This document shows positions 27,945 through 38,886 of a DNA stretch of 64,000 nt, one piece after another. The notes under the pieces were generated by a model, which was given only the letters and a program-made list of their open reading frames with translations, searched no databases and was not told the origin of the DNA. Every line of letters begins with the position of its first letter. Position 1 is the first letter of the stretch. The stretch comes from an uncultured Alphaproteobacteria bacterium (GTDB lineage: Bacteria; Pseudomonadota; Alphaproteobacteria; SP197), in assembly GCA_943787175.1 (NCBI GenBank), contig CALSLK010000031.1, positions 31,527 to 95,526 on the forward strand, in the 5' to 3' direction. The translations under genes and the position numbers were made by a program.

Positions 27945-28883
27945 TCAGATCTTCGGCTGATCGTCTGCCCTGGCTTCCTCGCGCTGCAACTTCGCCTCAC
28001 GCAGCAGAATGTAGATGCCACTGGCAATCAGGATTGCGGCACCGCCGACCACGGTCCAGCTCGGCAGGTCGCCCCAGACGATAAAGCCCAGCAGGGTCGC
28101 CCAGATCATCGCGGTGTAATCGAACGGTGCCAGAACCTGAGGCGGTGCCAGCGTGCAGGCCGTCACGGCAATCAGTTGGGCCACCAGCACGATCAGGCCG
28201 CAGCCAAACATCAGGCCGATATCGGTCCAGGTCGGCATCACCCAATAGAACGGTGCAAAGGCCGGCATGGTGATGACGTAAAGCGCGTTCAGCCAGAACA
28301 CGATGACGACCGTGTTGTCGGTTTTGGTCACCATACGCGTCACGATGATGGCAAGCGCATAACCCAGGGCAGAGAGCAGGGCCCACAGGGCGGCCATCTC
28401 GAAAATGCCGGTTGATGGGTTGGCGATTACCAGCACCCCGACAAAGCCGATCAGGATTGCGCTCCAGCGCCTCACACCGACCTTCTCGCCCAGCAGCGGA
28501 ACGCTGAGCGCGGTCATGAAAAGCGGGGCCGCAAAACTGACCGCCGTTGCATCGGCCAGGGGAATGGCGCGCACGGCCTGGATGAACGAAGCCAGCGCCA
28601 CCGTAAAGCAGGCAAAGCGGATCAGGTGCAGGCGGAACTTGGCCGTGCGGAAGGGTGCGGCAAGTCCGTCCCCGCGCTTCAACAGGATCATGGTGCCGAC
28701 CACCACCACGGCCGAGCGGGCAAACAGGATTTCAGAGAAATGATAATCGTCGGCAAGCCATTTCAGGATCGCAGATTGCGAGACAAACAGCAGAGCTGCG
28801 ATTAGCCAAAGGCCGATGGCGGTGACTGGCGCATGTCGGTGGCGCGAAGCCAGGGGCTCCAGCAGGGGTGGTGTAACCGTCAC
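27945..28883 (-). CDS. EamA-type (DMT superfamily) transporter
   Basis: 312-residue integral membrane protein with about ten hydrophobic segments and the two-EamA-repeat layout of drug/metabolite exporters. The first repeat begins AIGLWLIAALLFVSQS; the second starts near residue 165 (MAALWALLSALGYALAIIV). Start is GTG 28883, overlapping the stop of the small upstream gene as GTGA, so the two are translationally coupled. Substrate unknown. Confidence 0.9.
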   Translation of the reverse strand: MTVTPPLLEPLASRHRHAPVTAIGLWLIAALLFVSQSAILKWLADDYHFSEILFARSAVVVVGTMILLKRGDGLAAPFRTAKFRLHLIRFACFTVALASFIQAVRAIPLADATAVSFAAPLFMTALSVPLLGEKVGVRRWSAILIGFVGVLVIANPSTGIFEMAALWALLSALGYALAIIVTRMVTKTDNTVVIVFWLNALYVITMPAFAPFYWVMPTWTDIGLMFGCGLIVLVAQLIAVTACTLAPPQVLAPFDYTAMIWATLLGFIVWGDLPSWTVVGGAAILIASGIYILLREAKLQREEARADDQPKI

Positions 28884-29125
28884 GCCCCGCTGCGGGAATC
28901 GAAATAGGCGTGCAGCAGGCGACGGTACTCATCGCCGACATTGTCGAGCTCCTCGTGGGAGCCTTCGTTTGTGGCAGCCGCAAAGGCGGTGAAGTTGGCC
29001 GCTGCATGGGTCATGGCAAGACCGATGGCTTCAGCATCACCGCCGGCCTCGAGCATTTCGTTGGCATAGCCGACAAAGCGGTTGGCAAGTTCTGTATGGG
29101 TGCTGGCCTGGGTGGATTCGCTCAT
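28880..29125 (-). CDS. Small helical protein, DUF3144-like
   Basis: 81 residues, all predicted helical, Ala- and Glu-rich, no signal peptide or Cys. The pattern FVGYANEML ... AMTHAAANFTAFAAATN ... YRRLLHAYF resembles DUF3144 proteins, whose role is unknown; I match it by eye only. ATG 29125 has a weak AAGAG upstream. Coupled to the EamA transporter by a 4-bp overlap. Confidence 0.65.
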   Translation of the reverse strand: MSESTQASTHTELANRFVGYANEMLEAGGDAEAIGLAMTHAAANFTAFAAATNEGSHEELDNVGDEYRRLLHAYFDSRSGA

Positions 29126-29295
29126 GGTTTTGCTCTTGGTTTCGTTGCGGTCTCAAGATTGCGCATACGCGCAGGTTCCGGGGCCGTGATAGTCGATTTT
29201 GCCTTCTGCGACCACAACGACCGTCATTGGGACTGGCGGTTCCCTGTCTGCCCATGTCACATTTGCCTCCCGCTCCACGACACCGGTTTCCCGCC

Positions 29296-31035
29296 ATGAC
29301 CGCTTTTTTCGCGCAAGTCGCCGATATCCGCTTCTCACTCGAGGCCCAGGCCGGTTACGACGATCTGGCCACCCTTTGGGGTGAAGACACCGCTGATGCC
29401 GATCTTGTTGAAGCGATGCTGACCGAGGCTGGCCGTCTGGCCAACGAGGTCTATGCGCCGCTCAACCATGCCGGCGATCTGGCAGGTTCGGTTCTTGAAA
29501 ACGGTGTGGTGCGCCTGCCTGAAGGCTTCACGGAAGCCTACAGATCCATGGCCGCGGGCGGCTGGGTGGGTCTTTCCTTTCCCGAAGAACTAGGTGGTCA
29601 GGGCCTGCCCTGGTCCCTTTCGCTGGCGGTCTCGGAGATCTTTGAAGCCTCCAGCCTGTCGCTTTCCCTTGTCACGCTGCTGTCCAAGGGTGCGATCGAG
29701 GCGATCCTTCATCATGGGACCCAGGAGCAGAAGCAGACCTACCTGCCCAACATGATCGCGGGCACGTGGTCTGGCACCATGAACCTCACCGAACCTCAGG
29801 CCGGCACCGACCTTGCGCGCCTTAAATCCCGTGCCGAGCGTGCCGATGACGGCAGCTATCGCATCACCGGCCAGAAGATCTTCATCACCTATGGCGAACA
29901 CGAGATGACCGAAAACATCGTCCATCTCGTTCTCGCACGCCTGCCCGATGCCCCTCTGGGTGTGAAGGGCATCTCGCTCTTCATCGTGCCGAAATACCTG
30001 CCCCGTGCCGACGGCACGCCGGGCGAACGCAACGATCTGCGCGTCGTCTCGCTGGAAAAGAAGCTGGGCATCAAGGCAAGCCCCACCTGCGTCATGGCCT
30101 ATGGCGATAACGGCGGTGCCACCGGCTTCCTGGTGGGCGAGGAACACAAGGGCCTTTCCTGCATGTTCACCATGATGAACAACGCGCGCATCTCCGTTGG
30201 TCTGCAGGGTCTGGCCATTGGCGAACGCGCGCTTCAGGGCGCCCGTGCCTATGCCGCCGATCGTGTTCAGGGCCAGCGCGGTGGTCAGGATGTCACCATC
30301 GACCAGCACCCCGATGTCGCCCGCACATTGGCCTGGATGACTGCGCGCACCGAAGCCGCCCGTGGCCTGGTCTATTGGACCGCCGGTTGTTTCGACCGTT
30401 CCGTGGGCGAAGCCGACAAGGAAAAGGCCGCTTACAACCGCGCCCTGTTTGATCTCATGACCCCTGTCGTGAAGTCCTGGGCAACCGATGGCGGCGTACA
30501 GGTTGCCTCCGAAGGCGTGCAGCTCCACGGCGGCATGGGGTTCATCGAGGAAACCGGCGCGGCCCAGCATTACCGCGACGCCCGCATCCTGCCCATCTAT
30601 GAGGGCACCAATGGCGTCCAGGCCATCGACCTCGTCGGCCGCAAGATCAGCAAGGATGGTGGCGTCGTGGCACGTGAACTCTTCAAGCTGATCGATGCCG
30701 ACATCGCCCATGCCCGCGAATCCGGCGACACAGCCCTGGCCGATGCCGTCGCCGCAGGCCTGGAACACCTCACGGCGGCCACCGATTGGGTCGTCGCCAC
30801 CATGGCCGAAAACCCCGACCGCGTTTTGGCACAGGCCACGACCTTCCAGAAACTCTTCGGCACCGTCACCGGCGCATGGCAGATGCTGCGCCAGGCCTCA
30901 GGTGCAAAAGCCAGACTGGACAGCGGGGAGGGCGATGCCACCTGGCTCGAAGCCAAACGCACCAGTGCCGATTTCTACATGCGCCAGGAACTGCCGCTGG
31001 CAGCCGCCATGGCTGCGATTGTCGTGGGTGGTTAA
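29296..31035 (+). CDS. Acyl-CoA dehydrogenase with C-terminal extension
   Basis: 579-residue FAD-dependent acyl-CoA dehydrogenase of the long bacterial type, larger than the roughly 380-residue mitochondrial type because of an extra C-terminal helical domain. Motifs: GTMNLTEPQAGTDL, RITGQKIFITYGEH, GVQLHGGMGFIEE and YEGTNGVQAIDL, with the catalytic Glu in YEGTNG. ATG 29296 chosen because the family begins MTAFFAQV; the frame is open 23 codons upstream. Catalyses the first step of beta-oxidation. Neighbours on both sides point the other way, so it is monocistronic. Confidence 0.93.
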   Translation: MTAFFAQVADIRFSLEAQAGYDDLATLWGEDTADADLVEAMLTEAGRLANEVYAPLNHAGDLAGSVLENGVVRLPEGFTEAYRSMAAGGWVGLSFPEELGGQGLPWSLSLAVSEIFEASSLSLSLVTLLSKGAIEAILHHGTQEQKQTYLPNMIAGTWSGTMNLTEPQAGTDLARLKSRAERADDGSYRITGQKIFITYGEHEMTENIVHLVLARLPDAPLGVKGISLFIVPKYLPRADGTPGERNDLRVVSLEKKLGIKASPTCVMAYGDNGGATGFLVGEEHKGLSCMFTMMNNARISVGLQGLAIGERALQGARAYAADRVQGQRGGQDVTIDQHPDVARTLAWMTARTEAARGLVYWTAGCFDRSVGEADKEKAAYNRALFDLMTPVVKSWATDGGVQVASEGVQLHGGMGFIEETGAAQHYRDARILPIYEGTNGVQAIDLVGRKISKDGGVVARELFKLIDADIAHARESGDTALADAVAAGLEHLTAATDWVVATMAENPDRVLAQATTFQKLFGTVTGAWQMLRQASGAKARLDSGEGDATWLEAKRTSADFYMRQELPLAAAMAAIVVGG

Positions 31036-31074
31036 CGCGGCGTCGTCGGCCATCCTTAAATCCTGGTGTAACTT

Positions 31075-32040
31075 TCAGGCTCGCAACAGGCTGCCTGTGA
31101 CGCCATCCCAGCGCCAAACTGCGCCGGGCATTGCCAGCTGCAGGCCGCCATGATGGCGATTGATACCGTTCTGGGTGAGCCAGTCTGCCGTACCATCCAG
31201 CAGGCGTTTCCCAAGAGGTGTCAGGGCAACCGGCGACTGCCAGGTCACGACCGGCGTGATCGCGGGCTCACTTGCCCGCGCCAGCTCCGCCACAATCGGC
31301 CAGTACATGAGGTCACCCAGAAAGGGTTGCGGCTCGAGCTGATTGACCAGAGCACCAAAACACTTGCCCGGTGTCGGGGCGCCCTCGCTGATCGCCTGCA
31401 GGGTCAGCCGTTGCGTCAGCGATAGCCCGTCGCGCGTCCAGGGCAGGTCCTGCAGGTGGCGTCTCAGCGCAGCCGCCAGATAGGGCAGGGCAAGATCGTT
31501 TCGCTCCGACATCGTCCCAAGGCCGGTCGGATTCCCGGACCGGAAGGCGCGCCAGGCTGCAACGCCCAGTTGCCGCTGTGCCGGCGTGACGGGCCTCTCG
31601 CTTCCCCACAGCGTGGCAAGCTGGTCGGGAGAAAGCTGACCCAATCCGTTGAACCGTGCGATGCCGGGGAAACGATCCAGCGTGATCATGTAAAGACGGT
31701 CGTGCAGCTCCGGGTGCTGTTCGAAGTGATCGAGCAGGCGGATCAGAACCGCTTGGTCATAGATGTCATGTTCAAACCACAGAACGATACGTTCATAACT
31801 CTCGGCGTCGGCCAGTCCCGCCTCTGCAGCATCAAGCTTGGTGTTGGTCTCACCGGTATCCTCACCCAGTTCGCCCACCAGGTAATCCAGGTGCGCCTGT
31901 CGGAAGATGTGCGGGTCATCGGTTGCGGGCGTCGCGCCCCGGCAGACCGGATCGGCATATTCCAGGAAGTCGCCTTCAATGCCGGCCGCCTTCAGGCTGC
32001 CACGCAGGTCACTGCCGCAACGGATGTGCAGCAGGCGCAT
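31075..32040 (-). CDS. DUF1835 domain-containing protein
   Basis: 321 residues. The N-terminal DUF1835 motif is MRLLHIRCGSDLRGSL followed by GDFLEYADPVCRG. A middle segment VLWFEHDIYDQAVLIRLLDHF is typical of these proteins. The function of the family is not established. A one-base TAATG overlap couples it to the small membrane protein upstream. Confidence 0.85.
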   Translation of the reverse strand: MRLLHIRCGSDLRGSLKAAGIEGDFLEYADPVCRGATPATDDPHIFRQAHLDYLVGELGEDTGETNTKLDAAEAGLADAESYERIVLWFEHDIYDQAVLIRLLDHFEQHPELHDRLYMITLDRFPGIARFNGLGQLSPDQLATLWGSERPVTPAQRQLGVAAWRAFRSGNPTGLGTMSERNDLALPYLAAALRRHLQDLPWTRDGLSLTQRLTLQAISEGAPTPGKCFGALVNQLEPQPFLGDLMYWPIVAELARASEPAITPVVTWQSPVALTPLGKRLLDGTADWLTQNGINRHHGGLQLAMPGAVWRWDGVTGSLLRA

Positions 32041-32255
32041 TACGCCAGGAAGCCGCAGACTGCACCGATCGCCATCAGCGCCGCTCCCAGCAGAGTGAAG
32101 CGCACCATGCTCATCTGAAAGCCTGGGTCTGCGCTGTCGGCATGGTCAGCCTGGAACTGGGTGAACGGGGTGTTGAAGAGGTTGCCCATCGACAAAATGC
32201 CGAATCCTATGAGCAGAATTCCAAGTGTCAGGAAGACGACTGCTGCGATGCCCAT
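32040..32255 (-). CDS. Small two-helix membrane protein
   Basis: 71 residues with two hydrophobic segments, residues 3-22 (IAAVVFLTLGILLIGFGIL) and 51-70 (VRFTLLGAALMAIGAVCGFL), separated by a polar, Asp- and Gln-containing loop. No family recognised. The stop TAA overlaps the ATG of the DUF1835 gene by one base, so both are translated together. Confidence 0.7.
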   Translation of the reverse strand: MGIAAVVFLTLGILLIGFGILSMGNLFNTPFTQFQADHADSADPGFQMSMVRFTLLGAALMAIGAVCGFLA

Positions 32256-32342
32256 GGTCTGGTACCCTTCAATGCGTCAGCAAGGATAGCAGACTTGAGA
32301 CAGCAAAGGCGGCTCTGATCGGGTGCGCGCCCGACAGGCGCA

Positions 32343-33140
32343 TTACTTCAGCGCTGCGATCATCGCATCCAGCGTTTCGTTGGGTTGTTCCGACATCATC
32401 ATGTGCCCGCAACCCTTCAGCACGATCATGCGTGCATCGGGCAGGGCTGCCATCAGGTCCCGCGCCCGCTTGGGCGGCGTCATCATGTCGCCGTCACCCA
32501 GAATCAGGGTTGCGGGGCAGGCCACCTTGGCAGCGGCTTCCAGGCCCGTCGTGTAGTCGTTGCATGCTTTCATGTCGTTGTGGAGCACACCGTCGCCGCC
32601 ACGCTCCAGCAGGCGCAGTCCACCACCGGTACGCCAGATGCCCGGCGCCGTGTTGCCGCCGATCTGCGCGGTCATGCTGTGACCCCAGATGTTGACCATG
32701 TCATGGGCGGCTGAATTGTTGGCCTCTGCATTATCCAGCAGGGCGTCAGCCACCATCATCGGAACGGAGATTCCCAGCATGATGGCGCGCTCGACCCGCT
32801 CGGGGTAACGCGCAGCAGCTTCCAGCACGGGCAGGGAGCCCATGGAGTGACCGGCCAGAACCGCCGTCTTCACGCCGGCCGCATCCATCAGGCGCATGAC
32901 CCAGTCGGCAATGTCCCCGATGCTGGGCAGCAATGCGCCTTGGGATTTGCCGTGCCCGGGCAGATCAACCGCCAGCACGCCATAACTGCGATGGGCAAAG
33001 TAACGCGCCTGGACTGCCCACACCGAGCGGTCCATGGAGGCACCGTGAATGAAGATGATGGTCGGCAGGGCGGGATCAAAATCCGCGCCGCCCGTTGCGG
33101 CAAAGATGCTGTGTCCGTCAACGCTGAGTTCCAGTGCCAT
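32343..33140 (-). CDS. Alpha/beta hydrolase
   Basis: 265-residue cytoplasmic alpha/beta hydrolase. Oxyanion motif IFIHGASMDRSVW, nucleophile elbow LAGHSMGSLP (Ser about 98), acid in LGDGDMMTP and final His in KGCGHMMM. Close to esterases and haloperoxidase-like hydrolases; substrate unknown. Four bases after the metY stop, so likely in one transcript with it. Confidence 0.9.
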   Translation of the reverse strand: MALELSVDGHSIFAATGGADFDPALPTIIFIHGASMDRSVWAVQARYFAHRSYGVLAVDLPGHGKSQGALLPSIGDIADWVMRLMDAAGVKTAVLAGHSMGSLPVLEAAARYPERVERAIMLGISVPMMVADALLDNAEANNSAAHDMVNIWGHSMTAQIGGNTAPGIWRTGGGLRLLERGGDGVLHNDMKACNDYTTGLEAAAKVACPATLILGDGDMMTPPKRARDLMAALPDARMIVLKGCGHMMMSEQPNETLDAMIAALK

Positions 33141-33144
33141 GACC

Positions 33145-34440
33145 CTAAACCTTCATGGCGGCGCGCAGGCCGCGGTTGAGATCGTCCTTGAGGTCGCCAA
33201 CGTCTTCCAGCCCGATCGAAAGGCGGACCAGACCTTCACTGATGCCCGCAGCCTTCAGCGCCTCGGCCTCGACCTGCTGATGGGTCGTGGAGGCGGGATG
33301 GATGACCAGCGATTTTGCATCGCCGACATTGGCCAGATGCGAGAAGAGCTGCAGCGATTCGATAAACGCCGCACCTGCCTTGCGCCCGCCCTTGACCTCG
33401 AAGCTGAAGATCGAGCCGCAGCCCTTGGGCAGCAGACGCTTGGCAACTTCATGGTCAGGATGGTCGGGCAGTTCGGGATAACCCACGCTTTCGACCGCTT
33501 CGTGTTCGGCCAGGAACGCCACGATCTCGCGGGCATTGGCCATATGGCGGTCCATGCGCAGGGGCAGGGTCTCGACGCCCTGCAGCAGGTGAAAGGCGTT
33601 GGTCGGGCTCATGCAGGCACCAAAGTCGCGCAGGCCTTCCGCGCGGGCCCGCATGATCATGGCGGCCGGGCCGAATTCCTCGGAAAAATCCAGGCCGTGG
33701 TAACCATCATAGGGCTCCGTCAGGGTCGGGAACTTGCCCGATGCCTCCCAGTCGAAGGCACCGCTGTCGATCAGGGCGCCGCCAACGGCAATGCCGTGAC
33801 CGCCCAGGAACTTGGTCACCGAATGCATGACGATATCGGCACCATGCTCGAACGGTTTGAAGAGGTAGGGCGTGGCAAAGGTGTTGTCGATCATCAGCGG
33901 AACACCGGCATCGTGCGCGATGTCGGCGATGGCCGGAATGTCCATGATTTCCAGGCCCGGATTGCCCAGGGTCTCGCCATAAACCAGCCGCGTCTCGGGC
34001 CGGATCGCCTTTTTGAAGGCATCGGGATCGCGCGGATCAACCAGGGTCGTGGTGATGCCAAAACGCGGCAGGGTGTACTGGAACATGTAGTTGGTGCCGC
34101 CATAGAGCGAACCCGACGACACGATATGTCCGCCCTGGCCCATCAGCGTGGCGATGCCCAGGTGAATGGCTGCCATGCCGCTTGCCGTGCAGACCGCGCC
34201 AACGCCGCCCTCAAGCCCGGCAAGGCGCTCTTCGAGCACCGCAACCGTCGGGTTCGAGATGCGCGTATAAAGGTGCCCCGGCCGCTCCAGGTTATAGAGC
34301 GCGGCGGCATAGTCGGAATCAGGAAAGACATAGGATGTCGTCTGATAGATCGGCACCGCCCGCGCACCCGTCGCAGGATCAGGCTGCTGCCCGCCATGCA
34401 GAGTCAGCGTATCGAAACCGACATATTTAGGACCAGCCAT
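33145..34440 (-). CDS. metY: O-acetylhomoserine sulfhydrylase (PLP)
   Basis: 431-residue Cys/Met-metabolism PLP enzyme that makes homocysteine (or methionine) from O-acetylhomoserine and sulfide (or methanethiol). Begins with DTLTLHGGQQPDPATGARAV and VPIYQTTSYVF, both typical of MetY. The PLP-lysine is in MHSVTKFLGGHG (about residue 209), followed by the family end THQQ and VRLSIGLEDVGDL. The length matches MetY better than the shorter MetB or MetZ enzymes. ATG 34440 is the only sensible start. Two direct repeats upstream (34461-34498) may be an operator. Confidence 0.93.
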   Translation of the reverse strand: MAGPKYVGFDTLTLHGGQQPDPATGARAVPIYQTTSYVFPDSDYAAALYNLERPGHLYTRISNPTVAVLEERLAGLEGGVGAVCTASGMAAIHLGIATLMGQGGHIVSSGSLYGGTNYMFQYTLPRFGITTTLVDPRDPDAFKKAIRPETRLVYGETLGNPGLEIMDIPAIADIAHDAGVPLMIDNTFATPYLFKPFEHGADIVMHSVTKFLGGHGIAVGGALIDSGAFDWEASGKFPTLTEPYDGYHGLDFSEEFGPAAMIMRARAEGLRDFGACMSPTNAFHLLQGVETLPLRMDRHMANAREIVAFLAEHEAVESVGYPELPDHPDHEVAKRLLPKGCGSIFSFEVKGGRKAGAAFIESLQLFSHLANVGDAKSLVIHPASTTHQQVEAEALKAAGISEGLVRLSIGLEDVGDLKDDLNRGLRAAMKV

Positions 34441-34460
34441 GAACGCGTCTCCCCGGATGT

Positions 34461-34498
34461 TGGTTGGAACCTAATGCGGATCGTGGCTGGTTGGAACC
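34461..34498 (-). promoter_or_regulatory. Paired 11-bp repeats upstream of metY, candidate operator
   Basis: TGGTTGGAACC occurs at 34461-34471 and exactly again at 34488-34498, 27 bp apart, which would place both on one face of the helix with a small offset. Each copy contains the imperfect palindrome GGTT-nn-AACC. They lie 21-58 bp upstream of metY ATG and 78-115 bp before the divergent dehydrogenase gene. I looked for a SAM-II riboswitch and did not find its conserved core. The binding protein is unknown. Confidence 0.45.
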
Positions 34499-34575
34499 AT
34501 CACCTGCCCCTACTTCTGCTTGGCCCCATGCCCTGCCTGCGCTAGGAAGCGGCGAACGAATTCGGGGAAAAGACC

Positions 34576-35889
34576 ATGACGCGTGAAATCAACTCAGTGG
34601 CAGTGATCGGTGGCGGCACCATGGGTGCTGGTATTGCGGGCAAGTGTGCGGATGCCGGCTGCAAGGTGCTGTTGCTCGAAATCAACGAGGAAGCTGCCGC
34701 CAAGGCGATGGAGCGCATCACGGGCGGACGCTCGCCTGCCATCGAAAATCCAGAAAGCGCCAAGCTGATCGAAACCGGCACGTTCGACGATCTCGACCGC
34801 ATCGCGGGTTATGACTGGATCTGCGAAGCCGTGATCGAGGATCTGGCGACCAAGCGCGATCTCTTCGTGAAACTTGATGCCGCGCGCAGCCCAGGCTCGG
34901 TGATCTCGACCAACACCTCGGGCATTCCCCTACGCTCAATCGTCGAAGGCATGCCCGAAAGCCTGCGCCGCGATGTCGTCGTCACCCACTTCTTCAATCC
35001 CGTGAAGGTCATGAAGCTGCTTGAGGTCGTGCCGGGCGAAGACACGACACCCGATGTCGTTGCCGCCATGGCAGCCTTTGGTGCGGATAAACTGGGCAAG
35101 GGCGTCGTGCACGCCAAGGACACGGTCAACTTCATCGGCAACCGCATCGGCTGTTTCTGGATGCTTTCAGGCCTGCACAAGGCGCGCAAGGCACGCCAGG
35201 AAGGCGGGCTTTCCATGGAGACCATCGATGCCGCCATGTCGGGCCCGGTCGGCCTTCCGCCCACGGGCCTCTATGGCCTGATCGATCTCATCGGCCTCGA
35301 TATCATGGACTTCGTGGGCAAGAACCTCGCCATCAATCTGCCCCAGGGCGATGTCGGCCACAGTTTCACGGCCTTTCCGCCTGAGGAACAGGCCATGCTC
35401 GAGCGCGGTCAGCTCGGCCGCAAGACCGGCGGTGGTTTCTACAAGGTGACCAAAACCGAAGACGGCGGAAAGCTGAAGGAAACCTTCGATCTCGACACCG
35501 GTGACTGGCGTCTGACGGGTGCTCCCGATATCACCGAAGCCCACGGCACACTCCAGGGCCTGATGCTGGCCGACGATGCCGTCGGTGCCTTTGCGCGTGA
35601 CCTGATGGGCGGCACGCTGCTCTATGCCGCTGATCTTGTGCCCCAGATTGCCGATGACGTCGTCAACATCGACCGCGCCATGCGCTGGGGTTTCGCGTGG
35701 GGCCAGGGGCCGTTCCAGATGATGGACGAACTGGGCCTTGCCATGATCATTGCGCGTCTTGAATCCATGGGTGAGGCGCTGCCTGCCATGCTGCAGGTGG
35801 CAAAGGACGCAGGTGCGGACTCGTTCTATCGAAACGAAGGAACCGAGTTTCTTGGCCGTGACGGCGCCTGGCACAAGGTGCCGGCTTAA
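34576..35889 (+). CDS. 3-hydroxyacyl-CoA dehydrogenase
   Basis: 437 residues. NAD-binding N-terminus SVAVIGGGTMGAGIAGKCADAG. The catalytic His is in VVTHFFNPVKVMKLLEVV with Asn/Ser contacts in NTSGIP. Then DTVNFIGNRIG and the C-terminal dehydrogenase domain. It lacks an enoyl-CoA hydratase domain, so it is the monofunctional dehydrogenase of beta-oxidation, with a duplicated C-terminal helical domain (GFAWGQGPFQMMDELG). Start ATG 34576 with GGGGAAAAG upstream. Converges on a small secreted protein with overlapping stop codons (35886-35889). Confidence 0.92.
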   Translation: MTREINSVAVIGGGTMGAGIAGKCADAGCKVLLLEINEEAAAKAMERITGGRSPAIENPESAKLIETGTFDDLDRIAGYDWICEAVIEDLATKRDLFVKLDAARSPGSVISTNTSGIPLRSIVEGMPESLRRDVVVTHFFNPVKVMKLLEVVPGEDTTPDVVAAMAAFGADKLGKGVVHAKDTVNFIGNRIGCFWMLSGLHKARKARQEGGLSMETIDAAMSGPVGLPPTGLYGLIDLIGLDIMDFVGKNLAINLPQGDVGHSFTAFPPEEQAMLERGQLGRKTGGGFYKVTKTEDGGKLKETFDLDTGDWRLTGAPDITEAHGTLQGLMLADDAVGAFARDLMGGTLLYAADLVPQIADDVVNIDRAMRWGFAWGQGPFQMMDELGLAMIIARLESMGEALPAMLQVAKDAGADSFYRNEGTEFLGRDGAWHKVPA

Positions 35890-36344
35890 GGTTCCAGGGT
35901 CGCCAGCGTCAGACCCAGGGAGCCGTCGTCTTCGCGCATCAGCGTGACTTCGGCCTCTTCGAAAATGCAGACGCCGTCGGCAGGCAGGCATGCGCCAAAG
36001 GTGATGCCAAGGCCTGTGGGCATGTCGATGCCGTCACCGTCAAAGACCAGGGTCTGAAGCACGGCACCGTCGAAATAGTCGCTCTCGACGACCAGAAGGC
36101 TGGGCAGGTCGTCCTGCCAGGTGCCGTAATCATCCAGCGCCTTCATGCCGATGCCCAACTGGCCGTTCAGCTTCACGTCCATGGTGGGCATGATCGTGAT
36201 CACCAGCTTGTCGTTGGAGCTGAGATGCGCCTGCACATCCACCCCGGTCGTGGTGATGGCCGAAGCGATGGTGTCAGCGCGCGCATCAGCATCGTGCATC
36301 AGCACAATAGTCAGGGCAGCAAGCAGGGTCGCGAAACGTTTCAT
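35886..36344 (-). CDS. Secreted hypothetical protein
   Basis: 152 residues with a clear signal peptide (MKRFATLLAALTIVLMHDADA) and probable cleavage near DARA-DT. The mature part of about 130 residues is rich in beta-type sequence, acidic, and has two Cys (GACLPADGVC) that could form a disulfide. I recognise no family. The stop overlaps that of the convergent dehydrogenase gene. Confidence 0.65.
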   Translation of the reverse strand: MKRFATLLAALTIVLMHDADARADTIASAITTTGVDVQAHLSSNDKLVITIMPTMDVKLNGQLGIGMKALDDYGTWQDDLPSLLVVESDYFDGAVLQTLVFDGDGIDMPTGLGITFGACLPADGVCIFEEAEVTLMREDDGSLGLTLATLEP

Positions 36345-36772
36345 GACATCTCTGGAAATGATCTAACCGCAGGGTCACCTCATAAGGTGACCATGGTGTG
36401 GCCGCCAAGTCACGTTCGATTGAGCAGGCCAGGAATCCCGACCTTACCGAAACGGTAAGTCTTCTGCCCTGCCATCATGGCAAGTTGCCGAAGCTGTGAC
36501 TGCGGTTTGAAAGCCCGGCAGGTCGTCGTGGGCCTATTCTGCCTGTCGAAACAGGGACGCAGGTTCCTGTGTGAAAGCACCCGGCCCCCAACACCCGGGT
36601 GTTCAGGGGCGGCAGATCTCCGTCCACACCAGTCCCCTCGATCGCCGTCCTGCCTTGACGCGGCGCTGGTTTCGGCCAGTGCCGCGTTACGCGTTCCAGA
36701 CACGCCTGATCTGGACAAATCCGCAGACATGCACGACATAGACCCCTGAACCACACCTCTTGGCAAACGAAC
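36345..36772. other. 428-bp intergenic stretch with two short hairpins
   Basis: No gene supported. Two perfect hairpins are present: GGTCACCT-cata-AGGTGACC at 36373-36392 and CTTACCG-aaa-CGGTAAG at 36443-36459. A GC-rich inverted segment around 36580-36605 (CACCCGG ... CCGGGTG) also pairs. A 90-codon plus-strand ORF here (36477-36749) has unusual Cys/Arg/Ser composition and no family match, so I leave it out. The region should carry the prfC promoter and could encode a small RNA. Confidence 0.4.
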
Positions 36773-38379
<1,607 letters not shown>

Positions 38380-38383
<4 letters not shown>

Positions 38384-38886
38384 CCCCTGTGGCCATTCGC
38401 CTCTGCAAGATTGCGCTTCTGGCCAGCTACAGCCTGCTTCTCGCGCTGATCGCTTTTGGCAACATCACCGACTACGACAGCAACTGGACGTTTGTGCAGC
38501 ACACGCTGTCCATGGACACGACCTTCCAGAGCCCCGGCGTCATGTGGCGGGCAATCGACAATCCCACGCTCCAGACCGTTGGTTACCTTGGCATCATAGC
38601 CACCGAGACTCTGGCGGCACTTCTGTGTCTTGCCGGAACGCTTCGGCTGATGCGCGCCAGAAAGCTCGGCGCTGAAGAGTTTGAAAGAGCCAAGACCCTT
38701 GCTGTTTGCGGCGTCACGCTCTCTCTTGTGCTCTGGCTGGCTGGGTTTCTTGCAATCGGCGGCGAGTGGTTCGCCATGTGGCAGTCTTCCACCTGGAACG
38801 GTGCAGAATCAGCGGGGCGCTTCCTGTTGGCTGGCGGAATCGCACTGATTTTCCTGATCCAACCGGACCGGGAACTAGGCCGGTGA
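38380..38886 (+). CDS. DUF2165 family small integral membrane protein
   Basis: 168 residues, four hydrophobic segments (about residues 8-27, 64-86, 106-126, 146-160). The conserved FGNITDYDSNWTFVQHTLSM segment after the first helix is the hallmark of DUF2165, a family of unknown function. Start is GTG 38380, overlapping the prfC stop as GTGA; its own stop overlaps the following GTG start. Three genes are thus coupled. Confidence 0.85.

Noticed and set aside
27945..28883. Antisense plus-strand ORFs over the EamA transporter
   Set aside because: Short, overlapping, without similarity; the minus-strand gene has clear membrane-helix pattern.
29153..29338. 60-codon minus-strand ORF upstream of the small DUF3144-like gene
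   Set aside because: Its last third looks protein-like, but third-position GC is not raised, most of it overlaps the acyl-CoA dehydrogenase start, and no family is recognised.
34441..34575. SAM-II type riboswitch upstream of metY
   Set aside because: The conserved core and pseudoknot sequences are not present; only the 11-bp repeats are.
36477..36749. 90-codon plus-strand ORF before prfC
   Set aside because: Cys/Arg/Ser-rich composition typical of chance ORFs, no ribosome site, no similarity.
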